A stretch of 64,000 nucleotides of DNA from Nocardioides sp. YIM 152315 (GTDB taxonomy: Bacteria; Actinomycetota; Actinomycetes; Propionibacteriales; Nocardioidaceae): NCBI RefSeq assembly GCF_029210375.1, contig NZ_JARGER010000043.1, positions 496,001 through 560,000 of the forward strand, given 5' to 3'. The notes under the pieces are model-generated. The model ran no database searches, was not told the origin of the DNA, and was given only the letters and a program-made list of their open reading frames with translations. Positions 40,028 through 51,089 of the stretch are shown here, one piece after another. Position numbers and translations under genes: made by a program. Position 1 is the stretch's first letter, and each line of letters starts with the position of its first letter.

Positions 40028-41110
40028 GTGGCCACCGACCGCTCTGACGAGCAGTTGCGCCTGCGCGCGACACTGGCGACGATCGCGCCGGGCACGCCGC
40101 TGCGCGACGGCCTCGAGCGCATCCTGCGCGGCCGGACCGGCGCCCTCATCGTGCTCGGCCACGACAAGGTGGTCGAGTCGATCTCCACGGGCGGCTTCAC
40201 GCTCGACGTCCCGTTCACGGCGACCGGAATGCGGGAGCTCGCGAAGATGGACGGCGCGATCATCGTCGACAAGGACGTCACCCGGATCCTGCGCGCCGCC
40301 GTCCACCTGATGCCCGACCACACGATCCCGTCGGAGGAGACCGGCACCCGGCACCGAACCGCCGACCGCGTGGCCCGACAGGCGGGCTTCCCCGTCATCT
40401 CGGTGTCCCAGTCGATGCAGATCATCGCGGCGTACGTCGGGGAGACCCGGCACGTGCTCGAGGACTCCGGCCAGATCCTGTCCCGTGCCAACCAGGCGCT
40501 GGCGACCCTCGAGCGCTACAAGCTCCGCCTCGACGAGGTGTCGAGCACCCTCTCCGCCCTGGAGATCGAGGACCTCGTGACCGTCCGCGACGTCGCGGTC
40601 GTCGCCCAGCGGCTCGAGATGGTCACCCGCATCGCCCGCGAGATCGAGGACTACGTGCTCGAGCTCGGCACCGACGGCCGGCTGCTGTCGCTGCAGCTCG
40701 AGGAGCTGGTCACCGGCGTCGACACCGAGCGCGAGCTCGTCATCCGCGACTACCTCCCCGTCGGCCGTCGGTCGCGTACGCCGGAGTCGGTGCTCGCGCG
40801 CCTCGAGTCCCTGTCGTCGACCGAGCTCGTCGATCCGGCGGCCGCCGCCCGCGCGCTCGGCCTCGGCACCGGCGAGCACCTCGACGGGGCGGTCGCCCCC
40901 CGCGGCTACCGGCTGCTCGCCAAGGTTCCGCGGCTGCCCAGCACCGTGGTCGACCGGCTCGTCGACCACTTCGGCACGCTGCAGAAGCTGCTCTCGGCGG
41001 GCATCGACGACCTGCAGGCGGTCGACGGCGTCGGCGAACTCCGCGCCCGCAGCGTCCGCGAGGGCCTCTCCCGGCTCGCCGAGTCGACGATCCTCGAGCG
41101 CTACGTCTAG
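40028..41110 (+). CDS. disA: DNA integrity scanning diadenylate cyclase DisA
   Basis: 360 residues. The N-terminal DAC domain makes c-di-AMP: DGA motif at 75-77 (KMDGAIIVDKD) and RHR at 108-110 (TGTRHRTADRVA). Helical linker, then a C-terminal HhH DNA-binding domain (LLSAGIDDLQAVDGVGELRARS). GTG 40028 with GGGAGGA about 9 nt upstream. A TAGACT hexamer at 39963-39968 would give a leader of about 55 nt. Stop codon overlaps the convergent gene (shared CTAG). Confidence 0.95.
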   Translation: MATDRSDEQLRLRATLATIAPGTPLRDGLERILRGRTGALIVLGHDKVVESISTGGFTLDVPFTATGMRELAKMDGAIIVDKDVTRILRAAVHLMPDHTIPSEETGTRHRTADRVARQAGFPVISVSQSMQIIAAYVGETRHVLEDSGQILSRANQALATLERYKLRLDEVSSTLSALEIEDLVTVRDVAVVAQRLEMVTRIAREIEDYVLELGTDGRLLSLQLEELVTGVDTERELVIRDYLPVGRRSRTPESVLARLESLSSTELVDPAAAARALGLGTGEHLDGAVAPRGYRLLAKVPRLPSTVVDRLVDHFGTLQKLLSAGIDDLQAVDGVGELRARSVREGLSRLAESTILERYV

Positions 41111-41889
41111 GGCTCGACGGCACCGCTCGGCGACTGCTTGCCACCCGGCGACTGCTTGCCGCTCGGCGACTGCGTCGGCGTCGCCGTCTTCGTGATCGTC
41201 ACCGCGGTCGGGGTCTTGAGCTCGAACTGCAGGTCGGACGGCTCGCCACCGAGCGCCGCGGCGGTCACGTGGTACCAGCCGGGGTAGGCCCACGTCGTAC
41301 CCACCGTGCAGGTGTCGTCGGAGCGCTTGGCCTGCTTCCACACGAGACCGACCCGGGTGGTGACCGCCTTGCGGACGACGACGTCGCGACGCGGCATCGC
41401 CCGCGGGCACTGGCGGCTGCTCCAGATCGGGTCCTTGCCCGAGGTGATGTTCACGGTCAGCGCGTTGGGCGCCACCCGCCAGGTGCAGGCCTCCGCGGTG
41501 ATGGTGCGCAGCTGGAGCACGATCATCACGTCACGGCCGGCGACGGCGTTGCCGACCTTGGGGGTGACCGCGATGTCGGAGCCGACGCACTCCCCGGTCG
41601 GCGCCGCGAGCACCGGGGCCTCGCTCGTCTGCCTGCCCTTCCCGGGCTTGCCCTTGCCCGTCCGGGTGGCAGTCGGCGGCGCCGGGGTCCCGCTGTCGGC
41701 GACCGTCGGGGCGGACGACGACGGCGAGCCCGCGGAGAGCTCGGCCTCGTCGTCACCACCCTTGGCGTCGCTGCCGCCGCCGAGCATCCGGGCGATCGCG
41801 ACGACCAGGAGCACCGCGGTGCCCAGCACCAGGGCGCGGCGCACCCAGTAGACGCGGGCCGGCAGCGGTCCACGGGTCAGGCCAGGCAT
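41107..41889 (-). CDS. membrane-anchored protein conserved beside disA/mutY, unknown function
   Basis: 260 residues. One N-terminal transmembrane helix (about 19-34, ALVLGTAVLLVVAIA), a Ser/Pro/Thr-rich linker, then an extracytoplasmic domain with four cysteines (TGECVGSD, EACTWRV, SRQCPRAM, DDTCTVGT) likely forming disulfides. The C terminus carries a SPSGKQ hexapeptide repeat. Equivalent in position to M. tuberculosis Rv3587c. ATG 41889 with TAGCGT 7 nt upstream, so leaderless. Divergent from mutY. Confidence 0.8.
   Translation of the reverse strand: MPGLTRGPLPARVYWVRRALVLGTAVLLVVAIARMLGGGSDAKGGDDEAELSAGSPSSSAPTVADSGTPAPPTATRTGKGKPGKGRQTSEAPVLAAPTGECVGSDIAVTPKVGNAVAGRDVMIVLQLRTITAEACTWRVAPNALTVNITSGKDPIWSSRQCPRAMPRRDVVVRKAVTTRVGLVWKQAKRSDDTCTVGTTWAYPGWYHVTAAALGGEPSDLQFELKTPTAVTITKTATPTQSPSGKQSPGGKQSPSGAVEP
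41125..41178. repeat. 18-bp tandem repeat encoding SPSGKQ
   Basis: Three 18-bp units (41125, 41143, 41161; core CTCGGCGACTGCTTGCC) at the 3' end of the membrane protein gene. Confidence 0.75.
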
Positions 41890-41896
41890 GACTCAA

Positions 41897-41902
41897 ACGC
41901 TA
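41897..41902 (-). promoter_or_regulatory. -10-like TAGCGT, leaderless promoter of the membrane protein at 41889
   Basis: TAGCGT on the minus strand, 7 nt before ATG 41889. Confidence 0.5.
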
Positions 41903-41954
41903 GTCAGCGGCCCCGCCGTCGGCGTGCTGCCACACCGGGGACAATGGTCCTGAG

Positions 41955-42821
41955 ATGAGCCTTCTGCACGAACCGGTCCTGCGCTGGTACGACGCCCACG
42001 CCCGGAAGCTCCCGTGGCGCGGCCCCGCCGCCTCACCGTGGTCGGTGATGGTCTCGGAGTTCATGCTCCAGCAGACCCCGGTCAACCGGGTGCTGCCGGT
42101 GCACGCGGAGTGGCTGCGCCGCTGGCCGACCCCGGCCGGCCTCGCCGCCGAGCCTGCGGGCGAGGCCGTCCGTGCCTGGGGCCGACTCGGCTACCCGCGC
42201 CGGGCCCTGCGCCTGCACGCCGCCGCCGCCGCGATCGTCGAGCAGCACGACGGCGCGGTGCCCTCGTCGTACGACGAGCTGAGGGCGCTGCCCGGCATCG
42301 GCGACTACACGGCGGCCGCGATCGCGAGCTTCGCCCACGGTCGGCGCCACGTCGTCCTCGACACCAACGTCCGCCGGGTCCTCGCGCGCGCCGTCCAGGG
42401 CGTGGAGTTCCCGTCGACCTCGGTCACCAGGGCCGAGCGCGAGGTCGCGCTCGAGGTGCTGCCCGACGACGAGGCCACCGCGGCGACGTGGTCGGTCGCG
42501 GTGATGGAGCTCGGCGCGCTGGTCTGCACGGCCGCCAACCCGCGCTGCCGCGACTGTCCGGTCGCCGACCGGTGCGCGTGGCGGGCCGCCGGACACCCGG
42601 CGTACGACGGGCCGCCGCGCAGGGTGCAGACCTGGTCCGGCACCGACCGCCAGTGCCGCGGCCGCCTGCTGGCCGTGCTGCGCGAGAGCGAGGGCCCCGT
42701 GCACCGTTCACAGCTCGACGCCGCCTGGCCGGAGGAGGGCCAGCGGATCCGCTGCCTCGCCTCCCTGGTCGCGGACGGCCTGATCGCACACGTCGGCCCC
42801 GACACCTACGCCCTCCCCTGA
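41955..42821 (+). CDS. mutY: A/G-specific adenine glycosylase MutY
   Basis: 288 residues. Removes adenine mispaired with 8-oxoguanine. Catalytic Glu in SEFMLQQTPVNRVLP, helix-hairpin-helix LPGIGDYTAAAIASF, catalytic Asp in VVLDTNVRRVL, and a 4Fe-4S loop CTAANPRCRDCPVADRC. Short for the family: the C-terminal NUDIX-like domain is replaced by about 70 residues resembling a winged helix. ATG 41955; GACAAT lies 9 nt upstream. Ends at a strong hairpin terminator. Confidence 0.93.
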   Translation: MSLLHEPVLRWYDAHARKLPWRGPAASPWSVMVSEFMLQQTPVNRVLPVHAEWLRRWPTPAGLAAEPAGEAVRAWGRLGYPRRALRLHAAAAAIVEQHDGAVPSSYDELRALPGIGDYTAAAIASFAHGRRHVVLDTNVRRVLARAVQGVEFPSTSVTRAEREVALEVLPDDEATAATWSVAVMELGALVCTAANPRCRDCPVADRCAWRAAGHPAYDGPPRRVQTWSGTDRQCRGRLLAVLRESEGPVHRSQLDAAWPEEGQRIRCLASLVADGLIAHVGPDTYALP

Positions 42822-42826
42822 GACCA

Positions 42827-42861
42827 CGCTGACCCGCCCGAAAGTTTCGGGCGGGTCAGCG
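42827..42861. terminator. bidirectional terminator between mutY and clpC
   Basis: Perfect 17-bp inverted repeat, CGCTGACCCGCCCGAAA (42827-42843) and its complement (42845-42861). The centre AAA-G-TTT serves as loop and partial U-tract. It lies between convergent genes, 6 bp after mutY and 5 bp before the clpC stop. Confidence 0.85.
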
Positions 42862-42865
42862 TCGA

Positions 42866-45445
<2,580 letters not shown>

Positions 45446-45509
45446 GCGCATCTCTCCTGAAGCTTCTGGCGGGGCTACGTGGGCTTTCAACCCCACAGAC
45501 AGCCTACGC

Positions 45510-45549
45510 GTTCCCCAGCAGCGTCCAATTCAGTCCGCTGACAGCGAAC
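45510..45549 (-). promoter_or_regulatory. clpC promoter with ClgR box
   Basis: Minus strand: GTTCGCTGTCAGCG (45549-45536) matches the recalled ClgR consensus GTTCGC-N5-GCG. Seven bp downstream is TTGGAC (45528-45523) and a TAGGCT -10-like hexamer about 16 bp later. The site is placed for activation of clpC by ClgR, as in Streptomyces and Mycobacterium. Confidence 0.6.
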
Positions 45550-45647
45550 AGTCGGGTTTGTGGGGCCGTCCGGGAAACCGGTTGCCCCGCCCCGGAACCG
45601 GCGTGGTAGGCGTGGAATGACCTGTCCACCACCTCTCGGGAGGACGC

Positions 45648-46046
45648 ATGCGCACCAAGCTCGCCCTGATCGTCGCAGCGACGGCCACGCTCGTGCTCGG
45701 CCTCACGCCCGCGGCGTACGCCGCCGACCACAGCATGGTCACCAATGACCGCGTGACCCCGGCGGAGGATCCGATCGGCAGCATGTGGTTCAACGAGCAC
45801 GGCGACGTCGTGACGCTGTGCGACCGCGACGCCGACGGCGTGAAGCCGACCCTGCACGTGGCGCTCTACGACCCCTACGACCCCGAGGAGTACGTCCTCA
45901 CCGTCGGCGGCGAGGACAACTGCGTGACCCGCAAGGCCAGCTCCGGGAGCCGGTTCAACCTGCCCGAGGACACCGACATCGGCTTCCTGATCTGCAAGTA
46001 CCCCGACGGCTACTGCAACGCCGCCACCTGGCACAACGACCACTGA
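45648..46046 (+). CDS. small secreted protein, unknown function
   Basis: 132 residues. Clear signal peptide (KLALIVAATATLVLGLTPAAYA, cleavage after AYA) then a mature domain of about 107 residues with four cysteines (TLCDRDADG, EDNCVTRK, FLICKYPD, GYCNAAT) that probably form two disulfides. No family recognised. ATG 45648 with GGGAGG 6-7 nt upstream. Convergent with lsr2; divergent from clpC across a 200-bp region holding the clpC promoter. Confidence 0.8.
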   Translation: MRTKLALIVAATATLVLGLTPAAYAADHSMVTNDRVTPAEDPIGSMWFNEHGDVVTLCDRDADGVKPTLHVALYDPYDPEEYVLTVGGEDNCVTRKASSGSRFNLPEDTDIGFLICKYPDGYCNAATWHNDH

Positions 46047-46070
46047 CGCCAGGTCAGGGGGGTCAGCGGG

Positions 46071-46397
46071 TCAGTGGGCGGCGTCGTACGCCGACCGGAC
46101 CTCGGTCGAGACCCGACCCCGGTCCGGGACGTCGAAGCCGTTGCCGCGAGCCCAGTCGCGGATCTCCTTGGCGCTCGGTCCGCCGTTGGCCGCGGCGGAC
46201 TTGCGACCGCGGCGCGGCGCGGCGCCCACCTTGCGGCCGTGGCCGACGTACGGCGCGAGCGCGTCGCGCAACTTCGCCGCGTTCTTGTCGTTGAGGTCGA
46301 TCTCGTACGACGTGCCGTCGAGGCCGAACGAGACGGTCTCGGTCGCCTCGCTGCCGTCGAGGTCGTCCTCGAGAACAATGTGGATCTTCTGCGCCAT
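46071..46397 (-). CDS. lsr2: Lsr2 family nucleoid-associated protein
   Basis: 108 residues. N-terminal dimerisation domain (MAQKIHIVLEDDLDGSEATE, VSFGLDGTSYEIDLND) and C-terminal AT-rich-DNA-binding domain (SAKEIRDWARGNGFDVPDRG then RVSTEV). An actinobacterial xenogeneic silencer analogous to H-NS. ATG 46397 with GGAAGAGAG upstream. Its 5' region (46398-46600) is noticeably less GC-rich than the rest of the window, consistent with Lsr2 self-binding. In M. tuberculosis lsr2 is also beside clpC. Confidence 0.95.
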   Translation of the reverse strand: MAQKIHIVLEDDLDGSEATETVSFGLDGTSYEIDLNDKNAAKLRDALAPYVGHGRKVGAAPRRGRKSAAANGGPSAKEIRDWARGNGFDVPDRGRVSTEVRSAYDAAH

Positions 46398-46624
46398 TCT
46401 CTCTTCCCATCCCTCAATTGCCGGTGGCCCGCGAAATGTCGGCCATCGGGGTGATTGCACCAATCCCCCGGACTCGGTCGCAGGAAACACGCAGAGAATA
46501 CATTCGAGAAGAAATCCGCCACCAGACGCGGGCGACAATTCGCGCAATTGGCGCCTTCTCGGACCGCGCGGGTCTCTGGGGTGACCCGAGTCGTCGGCAC
46601 CGCGAGACGGTCGCGCGCGGTCCG
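46398..46624. promoter_or_regulatory. lower-GC lsr2 upstream region
   Basis: 227 bp without a gene. Contains AT-rich tracts (AATACATTCGAGAAGAAA, CAATTCGCGCAATTG) and, on the minus strand, a TATTCT hexamer near 46496-46501 as a possible -10. Probable lsr2 promoter and autoregulatory site. Confidence 0.4.
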
Positions 46625-48202
46625 TCAGGAGTCGTGCCCGTCGACCCGACCGAGATAGTCGGGCAGATAGGGATCGGTGGTCGGGATCTCCCACCGGGAC
46701 CTCAGGAACTCCTGCTCCCAGGCGGCGACGGTCGGCTCGCGCGTCTGCGACTCGAAGTGGTAGGCCCGGGCGGTCGAGATCCACAGGATCCGCTTTTCAC
46801 ACCGCGCGACCTTCAAGCAGAAGTCGACGTCGTTGAAGTTCAGCGGGAGCTGCTCGGTCATGCCCCCGACGTCGTTGTAGACGTCCCGGGAGATGCCGAT
46901 GCAGGCTCCGGTGACTCCGGACACCTCGCGATTGAGACGCAATATCGCGAATGGGCCCGTGGATTGACGCGGCACCGCGCGATAGAGGTGGTGGGGCCAT
47001 CGCCCCTGGAATACCAATCCGACGTGCTGGTAGCTGGTGTCGGCGAACATCAGGTGGGCACCGGTCATGCCGACGCCGTCCTCGAGCAGGGGCGCAACCA
47101 GATCGGGGACGAAGTTGTCGGAGACGATCTCGGTGTCGTCGTTGAGGAGCAGCAGGAGGTCGCTGGTCGCAGCGAGGACGCCGAGGTTGCACTTCTCGCT
47201 GAAGTTGAACGGCCGGTCGTACGCCAGCAGCACCAGCCGGTCACCGGCGAGCGTCCGCAGCCGGTCGAGGACGACCGGCGGGGTGTCCGTGTCGTGGACC
47301 ACGACGATCTCGAGATTGTCGTGGCCGCCTCGTTCGATCAGCGAGCGGACGGCTTCGACCACGAGGACCCGCTGCTCTCCCCAGATCAGCTTGCCCGTGC
47401 CGCGGGTGGGGATGACGACGCTCACCAGTTGCTCCGCGTCGAGCGAGCGCCGGATGCGGACCGTCGTGGTTTCGGGATCGATCTCGGTGGTCGCCGCGAT
47501 GCCGAGCCGCTCGAGGTGCTCCTGCACCGCCCGGCGGCGCGCGTCGTCGGCGTACGGCTTGGCGTGCAGGTCCGCGGCGGTCGAGCCCGCGGACGCGCGC
47601 CAGTGGTAGAGCACCTCGGGCACGTGCACGACCCGGCGCGCCCGCTCCGTCACCCGCAGGACGAGGTCGTGGTCCTGCGATCCGTCGAACCCCGAGCGGA
47701 ACCCGCCGACCTCGCGCACGAGCGACGTCCGCAACACCGACAGGTGGCTGGTGTACATCTGCCCGCGGAGTCGCTCCGGCGACCACGGCGGCTTGCGGAA
47801 GACGCCGTAGTGGTTGCCGTCTTCGTCGACCTTGTCCTCGTCGGTGTACAGGTAGTCGGCGTCGGGGTTCTGCTCGATCGCGTCGTGCACTCGCTCCAAC
47901 GCCCCCTCCGCGAGGAGGTCGTCGTGGTCGAGCAGGACGATGAACGTGCCCGTCGCCGCCTCGATGCCGTCATTGCTGGCGGCCACGATGCCGCCGTTGA
48001 CCGCGCGCTCGACGACGTGGACCCGGTCGTCCGTCGTGGCCGCCCAGCCGAGCACGTCGCCGACGCCGGCATCGTCGGAGCGGTCGTCGACGAGCACGAG
48101 CTCCCAGTCCGTGAGGGACTGACCGAGGACGCACGTGATCGTGGCGCGCAGTGCCTCCGGGTCGGGGCGGTAGACCGGGGTGACGATCGAGAAGAAGGGC
48201 AC
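46625..48202 (-). CDS. glycosyltransferase with two GT2-type domains
   Basis: 525 residues. First GT-A domain (about 1-235): FFSIVTPVYRPDPEALRATI, LVLVDDRSDD, IVLLDHDDLLAEGAL (DxD-like), YLYTDEDKVDE. Second (about 258-500): LVSVVIPTRGTG, FNFSEKCNLG, LLLLNDDTEIV, HVGLVFQG, NFNDVDFCLKV. Likely extends a surface glycan; sugar unknown. GTG start one base after the stop of the methyltransferase upstream, so the two form an operon. Confidence 0.87.
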   Translation of the reverse strand: MPFFSIVTPVYRPDPEALRATITCVLGQSLTDWELVLVDDRSDDAGVGDVLGWAATTDDRVHVVERAVNGGIVAASNDGIEAATGTFIVLLDHDDLLAEGALERVHDAIEQNPDADYLYTDEDKVDEDGNHYGVFRKPPWSPERLRGQMYTSHLSVLRTSLVREVGGFRSGFDGSQDHDLVLRVTERARRVVHVPEVLYHWRASAGSTAADLHAKPYADDARRRAVQEHLERLGIAATTEIDPETTTVRIRRSLDAEQLVSVVIPTRGTGKLIWGEQRVLVVEAVRSLIERGGHDNLEIVVVHDTDTPPVVLDRLRTLAGDRLVLLAYDRPFNFSEKCNLGVLAATSDLLLLLNDDTEIVSDNFVPDLVAPLLEDGVGMTGAHLMFADTSYQHVGLVFQGRWPHHLYRAVPRQSTGPFAILRLNREVSGVTGACIGISRDVYNDVGGMTEQLPLNFNDVDFCLKVARCEKRILWISTARAYHFESQTREPTVAAWEQEFLRSRWEIPTTDPYLPDYLGRVDGHDS

Positions 48203-48203
48203 G

Positions 48204-49349
48204 TCAGCGGCCCCGACGCAGTGCCCGGGCCGGACTGGTCAGCGCCCGACCCACGCGCCAGGAGCGGGAGGCGCGAAGCTCGCCGAGCTCGACGTCGAGC
48301 CTGGCCTTCTCCTGCTGGATCCGCCGAGCGCGACCGGTCAGCCTCCGGTTGGCGGTCCGCAACGACTTCAGCTTCGCCCGCTGCTGCTTGAGGTTCTTCT
48401 CCATCCGCTGCACCCGACGCTGCAGGTTCTTCACGTTGCGCTCGGCCGCCTTCGTTCGCGTACGCGCGGTAGCGGCGGTGGCCTCCAGACCGATCACGTG
48501 GTCCCGCTGGGTCATGATCGTGTGCCTCAGCTCGGCGTTCTCGGCCTCGGCCCGCAGCTCCTCGCCGTGGCGGAGCGCGTGCTCGTCGACGAGACGCACC
48601 TCGTCGAACGCCACGACGGGCTCCAGCTCGGGAAGCGCCGCAGAGTCGCCCGGGCGAGCGCGACGGGCCGAGGTGAGGAACTGGTAGACGAAGGAGTCCT
48701 CCTGCGCGCGGACCCAGGCGATGACGCTCGCCGGCAAGGCGTCGGCGTCGACCTCGACCTCCGTGGCGAGCGGGTCGAGCACGACGCCGCGCAGCAGGTC
48801 GACCGTCAACCCGACCTCGGCATGCAGCTTCTGCACTCCGGCGCGGTCGAAGAACCGCAGGTGCGTGCTGTCCAGGAGCCCGGTCTCGGTGTAGGTCCAC
48901 CGGCCCTCGAGGAGGGACAGCCGGACGGAACCGTGGGCGATGTTCGGGATCGAGCAGACCACCCGGCCGTCGTCGGCCAGCAGCTCGACGGCCTCACGCA
49001 GGACCCGAGTGGGATCGACCAGGTGCTCCAGCACGTCGCCGAACACGATGACGTCGAAGGACCCGCGCTCGAAGTGGTCGGTCAGCGGCGCCACGTCGAG
49101 GTCGGCGATGACCAGCTGCTCCAGGTGCGGGCGGGCCCGCTCGGCCGCTGCCGCGTCTCGGTCGACGCCCCACACGCGGCAGCCGCGGCCGCGCAGGGCG
49201 CGGGCGAGACTGCCGGTGGCACAGCCGACGTCGAGGACCCGGACACCGGACCCGACCAACTCCACCGCCTGGGCCTGGCTGCCGTTCCGGTGCGCGGGGT
49301 CGGTCAGGTCGACGTCCGTGTCGTATCGGGCCACTTGGTCTCCAGTCAC
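48204..49349 (-). CDS. class I methyltransferase with C-terminal coiled coil
   Basis: 381 residues. N-terminal SAM domain (VRVLDVGCATGSLARALRGR, FDVIVFGDVLEHLVDP, PNIAHGS, STHLRFFDRAG). After about residue 270 there is a long Lys/Arg/Glu-rich helix (HTIMTQRDHVIGLEATAATA to about residue 365) predicted as coiled coil. Such proteins often act with glycosyltransferases in surface glycan capping or chain-length control. GTG 49349. Operon with the two-domain glycosyltransferase. Confidence 0.83.
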   Translation of the reverse strand: MTGDQVARYDTDVDLTDPAHRNGSQAQAVELVGSGVRVLDVGCATGSLARALRGRGCRVWGVDRDAAAAERARPHLEQLVIADLDVAPLTDHFERGSFDVIVFGDVLEHLVDPTRVLREAVELLADDGRVVCSIPNIAHGSVRLSLLEGRWTYTETGLLDSTHLRFFDRAGVQKLHAEVGLTVDLLRGVVLDPLATEVEVDADALPASVIAWVRAQEDSFVYQFLTSARRARPGDSAALPELEPVVAFDEVRLVDEHALRHGEELRAEAENAELRHTIMTQRDHVIGLEATAATARTRTKAAERNVKNLQRRVQRMEKNLKQQRAKLKSLRTANRRLTGRARRIQQEKARLDVELGELRASRSWRVGRALTSPARALRRGR

Positions 49350-49422
49350 GTCTCGTGTCGAGGTGCGAGCAAGACGATCCCCCCGACCAGGTCGCGCGCG
49401 ACTCTACCGGAGCCCTGGCGGG

Positions 49423-50196
49423 TCAGCCGTTGCGGGCGAACACCAGCTCCAGACCGCGCAACGTCAGCCACGGATCGTGGTCGGTGAAGCACCGGCACTC
49501 GTCGACGAGCAGGGGCGCGAGGTAGCCCGTCGCGATCACCGTGACGTCGCCGACCGAGGCGCCGAGCTCCTCGATCATCCGGCCGACGATCCCCTCGACC
49601 TGGCTGGCAACGCCGAAGACCATCCCCGACTGCAGCGCCTCGACGGTGTTGCGGGCGATCACCGACCGCGGCCGCGCGAGCTCGACCGTGCGCAGCTGGG
49701 CGCCGCGACGTCCGAGCGCCTCGAGCGAGATCTCGATGCCGGGGGCGATCGCGCCGCCGACATACTGCCCCTGGCCGTTCACGACCTCGAACGTCGTGGC
49801 CGTGCCGCGGAAGTCGACCACGATCGCGGGCCCGCCGTACTCGTGGGCGGCCGCGAGGGCGTTCATGATCCGGTCGCTGCCGACCTCGCGCGGGTTGTCC
49901 ATGAGCACGGGGATGCCGGTCCGCACGCCCGGCTCGACGATGACGGTGGGGAGGGTCGGGAACTGGCTCGCCACCATGTCCCGCCACTCGTGCAGCACGG
50001 CCGGCACCGTCGCGCACACCGCGATGCCGTCGACCTCGTCGAGCGCGGCGCCGAGCAGTCCGCGCAGCAGCACTGCCCACTCGTCGGAGGTACGCCGCGC
50101 CTCCGTGGCGACCCGCCAGTCGGCGTGGACCCGCCCGTCGCTGACCAGGCCCAGCACCGTGTGGCTGTTGCCGATGTCGGCGGCGAGGAGCGCCAT
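49423..50196 (-). CDS. coaX: type III pantothenate kinase CoaX
   Basis: 257 residues. First step of CoA synthesis. LLAADIGNSHTVLGLV phosphate loop, NPREVGSDRI with catalytic Asp108, and VVDFRGTATTFEVV. The usual family motif there is VDFGTATTFD; here one residue (Arg130) is inserted, encoded by a clean in-frame CGC. GGAIAPGIEISLEAL also fits. ATG shares one base with the nadC stop (TGATG). Clustered with NAD and pantothenate genes, as in M. tuberculosis. Confidence 0.9.
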   Translation of the reverse strand: MALLAADIGNSHTVLGLVSDGRVHADWRVATEARRTSDEWAVLLRGLLGAALDEVDGIAVCATVPAVLHEWRDMVASQFPTLPTVIVEPGVRTGIPVLMDNPREVGSDRIMNALAAAHEYGGPAIVVDFRGTATTFEVVNGQGQYVGGAIAPGIEISLEALGRRGAQLRTVELARPRSVIARNTVEALQSGMVFGVASQVEGIVGRMIEELGASVGDVTVIATGYLAPLLVDECRCFTDHDPWLTLRGLELVFARNG

Positions 50197-51089
50197 CAGT
50201 CCTCGGAGTCCTCGCCGAGATCGAAGCCGAGGTCGAAGACCTGGACCGAGTGGGTGAGCGCGCCGACGGAGATGAAGTCGACGCCGGTCTCCGCGACCTC
50301 GCGAGCGCGCTCGATCGTCAGCCCACCCGAGGCCTCGAGCGTCGCGCGGTCGGCGGTGAGCCGGACCGCCTCGGCCATCGTCGCGGTGTCCATGTTGTCG
50401 AGCAGGATCTCGGTGCAGCCGGCCTCGAGCAGCTGACGCAGCTCGTCGAGGTCGGTGACCTCGACCTCGACGCGCAGGTCGGGGTACGCCGCGCGCACGG
50501 CCTCGTAGGCCGGCACCACGCCACCGGCGGTGACGACGTGGTTGTCCTTGACCAACGCCCGGTCGCTCAGGCTGAAGCGGTGGTTGACGCCGCCACCGCA
50601 GCGGACGGCGTACTTCTGCAGCGCCCGGTAGGTCGGCAGCGTCTTGCGGGTGTCGAGCACCCGCGCGCGGGTGCCGGCGAGCGCGTCGACCCAGTGGGAG
50701 GTCGCGGTCGCGACACCCGAGAGGTGGCTGGCGTAGTTGAGCGCGGTGCGCTCGGCGGTGAGCAGGCCTCGGGTCGGGCCAGACACCCGCATGACGACGT
50801 CGCCGGGCTTGACGTGGGTGCCGTCGGGCACCCGGTCGGTGACCGCGACGGTGTCGCCCATGACCTCGTGGAAGACGAGGGCCGCGACGGCCAGGCCCGC
50901 CACGACGCCCGCCTCCCGGGCCGCGAGGACGCCGCTGCCGCGGGCCTCGGCGCCGATCGTGGCGAGCGAGGTGACATCGCCCCGGCCCTCGTGGGCGGGC
51001 AGGTCCTCGGCGAGGGCCGCGCGGATCTGGACGCGCACGGCGTCGGGGTCGAGTCCTGCGGTGCGCAGCTCGTCGTCGTAGGGCATCAT
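50196..51089 (-). CDS. nadC: nicotinate-nucleotide pyrophosphorylase (carboxylating)
   Basis: 297 residues. Converts quinolinate and PRPP to nicotinate mononucleotide. Signatures: ALAEDLPAHEGRGDVTS, TAERTALNYASHLSGVAT, LDTRKTLPTYRALQKYAVRC, GGGVNHRFSLSDRALVKDNH, EVEVTDLDELRQ, ASGGLTIERAREVAETGVDF. ATG 51089 overlaps the nadB stop (ATGA); ATG 51086 is the next codon. Middle gene of nadB-nadC-coaX. Confidence 0.95.
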   Translation of the reverse strand: MMPYDDELRTAGLDPDAVRVQIRAALAEDLPAHEGRGDVTSLATIGAEARGSGVLAAREAGVVAGLAVAALVFHEVMGDTVAVTDRVPDGTHVKPGDVVMRVSGPTRGLLTAERTALNYASHLSGVATATSHWVDALAGTRARVLDTRKTLPTYRALQKYAVRCGGGVNHRFSLSDRALVKDNHVVTAGGVVPAYEAVRAAYPDLRVEVEVTDLDELRQLLEAGCTEILLDNMDTATMAEAVRLTADRATLEASGGLTIERAREVAETGVDFISVGALTHSVQVFDLGFDLGEDSED

